Part shown: positions 56,041 to 64,000 of the stretch, in pieces
Layout of the letters: every line of letters begins with the position of its first letter
Position numbering within the stretch: the stretch's first letter is position 1
Origin: Cephalotrichum gorgonifer
Taxonomy: Eukaryota; Ascomycota; Sordariomycetes; Microascales; Microascaceae
Reading direction: 5' to 3'
Length of the DNA: 64,000 bases
Assembly (NCBI GenBank): GCA_900312665.1
Contig: ONZQ02000009.1
Span: forward strand, 542,420 to 606,419
Made by a program: the position numbers and the translations under genes
Notes under the pieces: generated by a model
What the model was told of the DNA's origin: nothing
Database searches by the model: none
What the model saw: only the letters and a program-made list of their open reading frames with translations

Positions 56041-57691
56041 TCATGACAGCTCCGCAACGCAGGCCGACACCTGACCACCACAATCTCCCACCTGGACCCC
56101 CTGAAGCTGCCCACCGTTGACCGCGTCCGCACATAGGTTGTTCTGAACATCACAGGCCCGCTGCACCGCGGCGCCCCGGTTGTTGAAGTTGTTCCCGTTG
56201 ACCTGGAAGGTCCCGTTCGACTCCGTCACCTGCGGCGCCGCGATGCCACCGAGGGCCGATCCCGCGCTTGCGCCCCCGGACCCGCCCTGGCCTTGGTTCC
56301 CGCCATTGTTACCGGCGCCCCCCCCTTCAGCTTGGCCGTTGTTGCCACCATTTGCCGCCTGGTTCCCGCCCTGGTCGGCGTTACCTCCGCCTTGTCCGTT
56401 ACCGGCGCCGGCATTAGTCTGATCGTTCTGGTCATTAGCATTGTTGTTGTTTCCGTTGTTCCCTGCGTTTAACCCACTGTTGTTCCCACCGCCCTGCTGG
56501 CCTCCGTTGCCCTGCTGCCCTCCCTGCTGGCCTCCCTGCTGGCCTCCCTGCTGGCCTCCCTGCTGCCCTCCCTGCTGCCCTCCCTGCTGCCCTCCCTGCT
56601 GCCCTCCGTTGCCCTGCTGGCCTCCCTGCTGCCCTCCGTTGTCTTGCTGCCCTCCGTTGCCCTGATCCTGTCCTTGGCCATTGTCCTGCTGCCCTCCGTT
56701 GCCTTGATCCTGTCCTTGGCCGTTGTCCTGCTGCCCTCCGTTGCCTTGATCCTGTCCTTGGCCGTTGCCACCGCCACCTGCACCAACGGTGAACTTTTGG
56801 CAGTCATCCTGAGCACCACGCTGGGCGACGGGCATGAGGACGGGCTGATGGTTAGAGGCACCAGTCATGGTGCAGACGCGGTAGTTACCCGCGGGCAGAC
56901 CACCGGTAACGGTAGCACTGAGCAGCCCGTTACCGTTGCCAGCATCGTTAATGCCCTTGAAGAAGACGAACTGCGAGGCGTCGGGCGCCTGCTGTGGGGC
57001 AAGGTCGTTGCCGAGGTCCTGGACCGTGACGTGTGTGTGGCCGATAATGTTGCCAGCGCCATCAAGGTCCTGGGGCGCCGAGTAGTAGGTTATATCCGGG
57101 TTGGTGAAGGAGCCCGCGGCGAGGTTATTGGTGTTCACAACGATATCGAAGTCCTGGTTCTCGGCGAGGTCTTCGCCTGGCCCGGGGCTCTGGATGATGC
57201 TACTGATCATGTTCTGTGCCGAGGGGATCCTTCCCATGACGATACCGTTGCAGGAGCCGTCTCGGATCTGCTCGCCGTTCGTGAGGGTCTGACCGGCACA
57301 GAAGTTGATGAAGTTGGCGTTGTCACTAAAGCCGCCATTAGTATGGACCTTCGTTTCCTTTGCGCTCCATCACTTACGTAGCGGATTCCGCCTGGCCCTC
57401 CTCCCCCCCTCCGTCCTGTCCGGTCTGGGCCGACGCCTGTTGAATCACATCTGCCTGAAGGCACTGCTCGTTGTTGTTGTTTCCGCCACCGTTGTTCTGC
57501 CCTTGGTCCCCGCCGTTGTTTCCGCCGTTGTTTCCACCGTTGTTGCCGCCGTTCTGTCCCTGGCCACCACCGCCTTGGTCGTTCTGTCGTCGGGCAAGGG
57601 CCCTCGCGAAGGGGGAGCCCATGTTGATGACGGAAGCATCGGCCGCTGTGATGACGCCAAGGATGGCGATGAGAGCGTGTTTGGGAAGCAT
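56041..57691 (-). CDS. Secreted Gly/Gln/Asn-repeat protein with two conserved domains
   Basis: Exons 57691-57378 and 57325-56041; donor GTAAGT, branch TACTAAT, acceptor TTTAG, phase 2; 532 residues. A signal peptide (MLPKHALIAILGVITAADA) is followed by a Kex2-like site (ALARRQ) and a Gly/Asn-rich linker. The conserved secreted domain (about residues 80-285) has CLQADVIQQASAQTG, NFINFCAGQTLTNG, GHTHVTVQDLG, FFKGINDAGNG and GGLPAGNYRVCTMTGASNHQ. Residues about 288-385 are internal repeats. A second Cys-rich conserved domain ends the protein (RGAAVQRACDVQNNLCADA, GDCGGQVSACVAEL). I recognise this as a recurrent fungal extracellular protein but know no activity. A cell-wall or surface role is inferred from the signal peptide and repeats. 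Confidence 0.85.
56493..56764 (-). repeat. Coding tandem repeats (42-bp and 12-bp units) in the secreted protein gene
   Basis: At 56640-56764 three near-identical 42-bp units encode DNGQGQDQGNGGQQ. At about 56493-56636 a 12-bp unit (GGCCTCCCTGCT on the plus strand and variants) is repeated and encodes GGQQ runs. All units are multiples of three, so gain or loss of copies keeps the frame. Confidence 0.9.
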
Positions 57692-60600
57692 CTTGGCTGA
57701 TGTGCGTGTGGATAGAGAATAGTAATAAAAGTTCCTTAATAAGAACAGGAAAGAAAGAAACTAAGAAGCGAAAATGGTTCCAGACCGTTATGATTTTCAA
57801 GTGTCAAAAGAATGTAGAGAAGAGAATATCGTCCTCAAGCGAAGCTGGAGTCTTTTGGGAGCATTGGCTGAGAGACGAAGAACAAGGAGCGAATGGAGTT
57901 CAGCGTCAGGATCTTATTGCACAGCAAAGAGAGATGAGAAGTGAAGAAAAGGGACACGACGGCATCAAGCTGTGGGAAATAAGAAAAGAAACAGTAAGAG
58001 ATCGGGACGAGCTTGAGACGGGGAGGTACGGGGACAAATAGTCGAGCCGACATTAAGAGCGAGACAGGGGGGGTCCGTGGTGAGGGGTGAGCGAGTTTGC
58101 GCCTGGGGGGTGTACCAAAGACGGCCAGGGTAGGACTCCGTAGTTTCTAGATCAACTCCGCGGGAGGAAAGATGGGGCCGGCGACTTTGCCTCCGGCACA
58201 AGCTCCCGACCGAGTTCCAAAACAAGGTCGTGGGGGGAGGAGGATGACCAAAGCAATGGGAAGGGGGTAGGAAGTGTTGGTCTCCACGGTTCTTAAACAC
58301 GAGCGACAGGGGTTCGGACGGGATCTAGGATAGAGTTGAACAAGGAACGGTGTTGCATTTTGGACCGTTCCATAGTTTAAGAAGAATGGTGGGACATTGG
58401 CGTGGTTCAAAATGATGCTTTGCATCTCTCTCTGGATAGACACGGATATCCTAAAGCCATATGCCTCTCTCATCGGTGCTATCTATTTGCGTGATATTCT
58501 TAGAGGCAGAAGGAGTAGGCATATCTAGTCGATCTTTGGGGGGGGGGGGGGGTGCTTCCAGACAATCGCCGCGCTCATTGACGTCCATCTCTGCACAGTG
58601 CTGAACGGGGAGACATCTTCGAAGGCCTTGAAGTATTCGTTCTAGATCCGCTTATTTCTGCATGGGTCTGACAGCGACATCTGGCAGGGCTCTGTTACCG
58701 GATGAAGGCGACAAATCTAAGGGGGTCCACGTTGGGGTGAAGAAGAAGCGTCTAGTGTCGCAGAGTTGCGGCTCCGGGCTCGGGTTATGTTGCAGGCTGT
58801 TGAGCATCCCCTGTCGCGCCTGCTGGTAGCCAATCCCAGAGCTTCAAATGTGGGGATCAGGCAGGTGCCAGGTTTCGGAATTGGCTGATGAGGCGAGCCG
58901 AGACAAGGTAAGTGCCCCCGCACCCCACTTGAACTCGTAACTATGGAAGCTTGAAAGCTTAACTTGAGTGCCATGTGTGCATTGGGCCCCACTCTCTCTG
59001 TCCTAGCCCGCCACTTGGGTACCTCCCTGCTGTGTTTGAAGCAAAATGGTACCTACCCCCCTGGAGAGGTCAGGGCGTTGTCAAGTGTTCGCAGTCAGTG
59101 ACGTGCACTGACAGAGGGGATGTGGAATCATTGTGCCATTCTAGGACATGAAAATGAAAGGGAGGCCTGGCAGGTGGGGCGTTTGATACTCGGCCCTCAT
59201 CCATGCAGGAGGAAGCCATGCTGTAGGAGATGCCGTGTTAGCACACCTGGTCATCGGGGCTTCAACACCACTCGTAGTCAATTGACGACGGCCCGGTATG
59301 TACGGCTGCCTTTACTGATTTCGTCGGAAGGGACACTACGAAATAGACCCGACCCAAAAACTTCTTGCTCCCCCCCGTTCCTTGGCAGAACGATAAGATG
59401 CACCGTGCACCGGGGTAGACGCTTATTGAGCAGTGGCCACCTCCCTTCAACAAACAGTTACGTTCTAGTCTAGATCAGCAGACGTTCTCTACCTCGTGAG
59501 GTAGGGGTGGCAGCAGCTAGTAAGTATTGGGTTCCTCGGCATACCAAGCACATCGGCCAGGAACGTGTGTTTGGATTTGCCCAGTTATGTTAATAGTATT
59601 GAAAGGGAACCCCCCCCTTCGCTCGCATGTCCTAGCAGTTAAGTATTTTCTTGGGGATTTTCTCACTGATGAGTTCGTACTATATTATAAACACATGAAT
59701 ACTCGGTGTTTTCCCGCACCCTTCAAAGACAACGCTTACCCTCCCTTCACATATCGGAAAGCCGAGCCTTCAACCTTTCCCTGCAAGTTTTTTTTTTTTT
59801 CATTTAATTCCTAGCAAATCCAAGTCTAAGCCAGAACAAGGCCCCACAACTGATGTTTAGTTCTGGTTCTGGAACAGGATCGCCACACTAACAAGGTTGT
59901 CTGACACACGCTCGGTGTCTGAGGGTCTGGTGAAACAAAGGCCTCGCCCAGTCTCTCACACGGAATCTATCCATTGTTTGAACCCTGATGACGTCGAGGC
60001 TGAACATTCTGCTTAAGCCAAGACAGTAGTCTGTAGTCTATTTGTTCTCCACAATCGGAGGCCAGTCGTTCTGGATTACTGGACAAATAATCTCAATTTC
60101 CCCCATAAGAAAGCTCAGATGCTTCCCAACAGCGCCATATTAGTCACGATGCTACTCGCACATTTCTCACCCCTGGCATGTAATACTGAAACGGATCCCT
60201 GTACCTGCCCAAGTTCACCTGCCCCGGCCAGATGGACACAGGGGATCGAGAGAGGGTCTAGACCGCGCCGCCGCGCCGCGTATCTCCTCGCGACGCTCGC
60301 TCCCCGCCGCTCATTCCGGAAAATCAAAGGAGACTTGCAGGGGAGAAACAAAAGCAAACGTTGGGATGACACTTCGCTTGGCAGGCACACTTCCGGGGCC
60401 GCCAACGAAACCAAGGCCCAAGGCCCGGCACCCACAAATCATGGAGTTTCGGCATAAGATCACCCACCCGAGACACGTATAGTATGGAAACTAGGAGAAG
60501 GAGACGCAGCGGATGCATCCCTTTAAGGTGGCGAGTAATAAACGTTACCGATAATTCACCAGAGAGAAAGAAAAGGCGAGGCAGGGCTTGCCGAAGCCAA

Positions 60601-61135
60601 GCCCATACGCCCCTCGCATCATCTGCGGCCATTGCGGCAACAGCTGGAGATCCCTTGCGTTCCCGGCGATCTTCGCCTCCTATTGTCCTGCCCCCACTCG
60701 TTTCCTCCTCTTCCTTCTTGATGCTCGGCCTCGCTGGGCTTGAAATCATGGGCCGGCCTGTGGCTGGTGATCCGTCGGCGGGAGAAACGAACGGCTGTAC
60801 TGCCCCGAGGATCATCACACGCCGCTGGTGGGTGAATCGTCGAGGGCAGAAACAAAATCATGATTCATTTATTTCATGTCGTGCCAACGTAAGTGGCCCG
60901 GCTGATACCGTCATTGCTCGCCGCCCTACACCATTTTCGTGTCTATGGACTTTGACACGGACTGCTGCGGTATCCAAGTTCGGGGGAATGGTACGTTCGA
61001 TAATATGATTTGTGTCCGTATATTCCCAGTCAACCCGAAGCCCTCCCGGGTACAGGTGCAACTCAAAGCATTACGGGGTCTCTACGAGGAGACAAATAAA
61101 ACGTTGATAACCCAAACAAGGTCAGGACCTCGATC
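57692..61135. other. 3.4-kb gene-free interval
   Basis: Between the start of the secreted repeat protein and the stop of the P1 nuclease. It contains a 15-G run at 58538-58552 and a 12-T run near 59789-59800. Open frames around 60324-61008 on both strands have no family resemblance and look random. Confidence 0.45.
58538..58552. repeat. Poly-G tract (15 bases)
   Basis: Uninterrupted run of 15 guanines in non-coding DNA. Confidence 0.85.
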
Positions 61136-62206
61136 TCACAGCTCGTCGTCACGCTGCTGCCGAGATAGATATTCATCGACAATGAGGTCCAACCAGGCAG
61201 CGAGTCGGTAGCCGCCTTTGGCGACGAGCATCTCCACCACGGGGGCGGCCCGCTCGTAGTATTCTCCTGAGAGCTCCTGTCCAACAATGGCGACAGGACC
61301 TTCGGGGAGGACTAGGGGGGGAGGTGCAGCGTCAGCACATCACAACTTGACTAACACAATCCGAGATAAAAGGGGGCAGGGGGGTGAGGCGAAGGGAGGA
61401 CATACCGTGGGTGCAGACGTAGGCGTTGCATTCCCTCGACCAAGCTAACGCAGTTGCCTCTGCATCATTGAGATCAATATCCCGTAACCATGCCTCCTTC
61501 TCCTTTGCAAACTTCCCACTCTCAATCTCCGCTGCTAACTCTGCTGACCACCTCTTTGCAAGCTCGAACGGCTTCCCCCTCCTTCCGCCATTCACGAGTG
61601 CCTCAGCGATAGAGCTATCCCACACGTGGTGGAGATTCATCTCATATCCGCGCCACAGCACGTGTATCCCGTTCCCACCCCTAGCCACATCCTCGTTGTG
61701 CAGAGGTTGGTGCAGATCTCCGATAAAGTGTACCACGAACTTCATAGCTATGTTCCTGTCCCTGAAGGACAATCCCGGATCAAGCGACTGAAGGGTGTAG
61801 TTTGCGAGTGAGGTGACCACGCACCCCGTCTCCTTGCAGTCACGCGCGAGGTCGACGTTGCAGGAGTGGGGAGGGTCATCCTTAGCATCGATGAAGTGGA
61901 AGGTCTTGGTGAAGCGGCCCCACTGGGTATAGCGTGCAGAGTCGGCCCAGGTGGCTATATTGGCGAGGTAGTCCGAGGTGTCGTTGTAAAGTATGTACTT
62001 GAGGTAGGACTCTGTCGTGTTGGAGACGAGGTGAGATGCGAGGTAGGCGGTTGTGATGTGCCCGAGGCCTATGGGTTGTAGTTAGTATCGGGCTGAGGCA
62101 TTTGGATGGTCGGGTAGTGATTCGGAGGTAGCTTACTTCCCCAGGCGACGACGCCTTGAGGGATGCTGGACGCGCCGAACGCAACGAGGGCCGTGGAGAG
62201 CTTCAT
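61136..62206 (-). CDS. S1/P1-type zinc nuclease with DDEL C-terminus
   Basis: Exons 62206-62137, 62068-61406 and 61311-61136; 302 residues. The signal peptide ends at GVVA, exposing Trp as residue 1 of the mature protein (WGSLGHITTAYLA), as required because this Trp is a zinc ligand. Other zinc ligands are visible: His in LGHI, FHFIDAKDDPPHSC, VVHFIGDLHQPLHNED and NLHHVWDS. Several N-glycosylation sequons (NTTE, NDTS, NYT) occur. S1/P1 nucleases cleave single-stranded DNA/RNA and 3'-nucleotides and are normally secreted; length and order fit. The C-terminus RDDEL resembles an ER-retention tetrapeptide, unexpected for an exported enzyme. The last intron (94 bp) precedes the C-terminal helix exon. 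Confidence 0.93.
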
Positions 62207-63024
62207 ATTGGTTGTTGACTTGAGGGAGTTCTGGGCGGAGTGAGACAGGCTGGGATGAGGGATGGGTGCTCGTTTGATGAAGTTCTCAGACAGTGAGAGA
62301 AAAGGCGGGCTAGGACAAGCCTGGATGATAAACAGCCAGGCGCGAAGCCATGGTACAAGTACCGACCTCCTTCGGATGGCTGAAGAACGGATCGGGATGG
62401 CCGCCTGCGTTGGCCTGGCCTGGTTGTCTGAGAGACTAGGAATTCAGCCCCAGAACATCCCGTACAGGGCGCATTTTGATTAGGAGATAAGATGTAAATA
62501 GGATAATATAGAGGACTTTATAGTATTAAATACCATATATATACTAGAAAAATTATAAAAAATTATTCTATTTTCTATAATGTAAAATTAATTTTTTTAA
62601 AATATATTATTATTATTTTATATTATAATCTTTAATTTATCAAATATTGTATTTTTTTTCTTTTTTATCTTTATAATCTATTTTAATAGTAATATTTATA
62701 ATCTTTTTAATGTTATTATATCACTAAGTTATTTTATTAAGCCTCTTTTTAACTTCATCTTTCAAGTTAATGATATGGGGCGCCACAGTGGCGCGCTAGT
62801 CTACCGCCACCGGTTGGCCGAGTCTCGTCCGCCTCCGATGTCCGGCCATAAACCCCGCCCCCACTACGTTTTTCCTATTGAACAAACCACCAAGCCAATT
62901 GCCCTGATTGTACGTCAGTTTCGACGATTGTTACAGGTGACTCATTCAGATTTTGGATTTAATCTCTCTTGTTCTTTGATCAATCCAACGTCCAGTACCT
63001 TAATTCGGCAATACCTCGATAACA
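62207..63024. promoter_or_regulatory. Divergent promoter P1 nuclease / aspartate-semialdehyde dehydrogenase, split by an AT island
   Basis: 818 bp between divergent start codons. The centre (62480-62770) is an AT-rich island; the flanks are normal GC-rich promoter-like DNA. The island separates the two promoters. Confidence 0.5.
62480..62770. repeat. AT-rich island, probable RIP-degraded repeat
   Basis: About 290 bp with almost no G or C over 62530-62750 (ATAATGTAAAATTAATTTTT, TATATTATTATTATTTTATA), abruptly bounded by GC-rich DNA at 62772 (GGGGCGCCACAGTGGCGCGC). The base composition fits a transposon remnant mutated by RIP. No coding trace or terminal repeat remains. Confidence 0.55.
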
Positions 63025-64000
63025 ATGGCAGAGTTTCCTACCAAAAAGTGCGGTACGTTAAGCCCCGGACGAGGATATTGTAGTCGAAGGAAGGAACAGG
63101 TCGTTCTCCTGGCATGGAACAGTCGGATACAAAACATTGCTAACTCCCTGTCTGGTAGGCGTGCTTGGATGCACCGGCTCTGTTGGCCAGCGTTTCATTC
63201 TCCTCCTCGCGAAACACCCCTACCTCAAGCTCCATGCCGTCGGCGCGTCCTCGCGGTCGGCTGGCAAGAAGTACAAGGATGCCGTCAAGTGGAAGCAGGC
63301 CTCGCCCATCGGTGAGGCCGGCGAACTTGTAGTGAAGGAGTGCAAGGCCTCCGAGTTCGCCGACTGCGATATCGTCTTCAGCGGCCTAGACTCTGATGTC
63401 GCCGGAGAGATCGGTGAGTCCGCTGAGCGACCCCCTACAGAACGCAAGGAGCAAAGGTCTGAAGGAAGAAGACGGGAGCGGGACGACTAACATATTAAAG
63501 AAACTGAATTCCAAAACGCCGATCTCGCCGTGTTTTCCAACTCCAAGAACCACCGTCAGGACCCCCTCGTCCCCCTCGTCATTCCTACTGTCAACCTCAA
63601 CCACCTCGACCTCATCCCTCACCAGCGCAAAACCGTGTCCGCATCGAAGGGCTTCCTCGTATGCAACTCTAACTGCGCCGTCATCGGCGTCGCTATCCCC
63701 TTCGCGGCTCTCCAGGCCGCCTTCGGCCCCGTCGACTGTGCCTCCGTCGTTACACTCCAGGCCGTCTCGGGTGCCGGCTACCCGGGCGTCAGCTCCATGG
63801 ACATCATCGACAACATCGTTCCCTACATCCCCGGCGAGGAGGACAAGCTCGAGACGGAGGCGCGCAAAATCCTCGGTTCCCTGAGCGCCGACGGAACGCG
63901 GTTCGACGAGCAGAGCGCCCTGCGAATCTCGGCGAGTTGCAACCGCGTGCCCGTCATGGATGGACACACGGCATGTGTGTCCTTGCGGTTCCAGAGGAGG
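63025..64000 (+). CDS. Aspartate-semialdehyde dehydrogenase, 5' part
   Basis: Exons 63025-63052, 63159-63413 and 63501 to the window end; 261 residues visible and still open at 64000. Donors GTACGT and GTGAGT; acceptors GGTAG and AAAG. The N-terminus MAEFPTKKCGVLGCTGSVGQRF carries the NADPH-binding GxxGxxG. Then come the SGLDSDVAGEI strand and the catalytic Cys153 in VCNSNCAVIG, followed by LQAVSGAGYPGVSSMDIIDN and RVPVMDGHT. The enzyme reduces aspartyl-4-phosphate to aspartate-4-semialdehyde in the threonine, methionine and isoleucine pathway (yeast HOM2). About 100 C-terminal residues should lie beyond the window. Confidence 0.96.

Noticed and set aside
56644..57381. 245-codon open frame on the plus strand opposite the secreted repeat protein
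   Set aside because: Antisense of conserved coding sequence. The repeats read as short hydrophobic periodic peptides, and there is no independent start context or splice structure.
60324..61008. Overlapping open frames of 164 and 174 codons on opposite strands
   Set aside because: Neither resembles a known family, both contain random-looking composition, and they overlap antisense; not enough for a gene call.

Overview
The window is nuclear DNA of a filamentous ascomycete (Pezizomycotina), most likely a Sordariomycete. The evidence is spliceosomal introns of 52-218 bp with GTRNGT-type donors and CTAAC/CTGAC branch sites a few bases before the acceptor. The gene content also fits: a NUC-2/PHO81 phosphate regulator, UDP-galactopyranose mutase, a Chs7-type chitin synthase chaperone, a very large hybrid histidine kinase, S1/P1 nuclease and RRN6. 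Short AT-rich islands look like RIP-degraded repeats. No rRNA, tRNA, CRISPR or bacterial-type element was seen. I cannot place it to genus from the sequence alone.

Layout. 1-31 kb is gene-dense. In order it holds: the 3' end of PHO81/nuc-2 (+), a four-helix membrane protein (-), COA1 (+), mitochondrial ribosomal protein uL3m (-), a PITH-domain protein (-), RRN6 (-), kinetochore SPC25 (+), an MFS sugar transporter (-), UDP-galactopyranose mutase (-) head-to-head with a DMT/TPT-type transporter (+), RPL27 (-), NCE101 (+), a TTC36-like TPR protein (-) head-to-head with 4-hydroxyphenylpyruvate dioxygenase (+), TFIIH subunit SSL1 (-) and a Chs7-type chaperone (-). A 2490-residue pseudokinase/ATPase/GAF/histidine-kinase/receiver protein fills 30.9-38.5 kb. 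From 38.5 to 61.1 kb the DNA is gene-poor: three genes (a Pro/Gln-rich coiled-coil protein, a TBC Rab-GAP, and a Gly/Gln-repeat secreted protein) sit among 3-5.5 kb gaps. These gaps hold homopurine tracts, poly-G runs, microsatellites and many copies of a TACTCGTAC/TACTTGTAC word. The window closes with an S1/P1 nuclease (-) and the 5' part of aspartate-semialdehyde dehydrogenase (+).

Genes that probably work together. (a) TTC36-like and HPPD share one 1.06-kb divergent promoter; mammalian TTC36 is known to protect HPD (the same enzyme) from degradation, so the pair may mark an old tyrosine-catabolism module. (b) UGM and the DMT transporter share a 720-bp divergent promoter with two copies of CTCGTACGAG; UGM makes UDP-galactofuranose in the cytosol and a Golgi carrier must import it, so they may form a galactofuranose pair. 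(c) The remaining genes are housekeeping. Intron-exon structures below were built by hand from splice signals, reading-frame continuity and remembered family consensus; each gives an uninterrupted frame.
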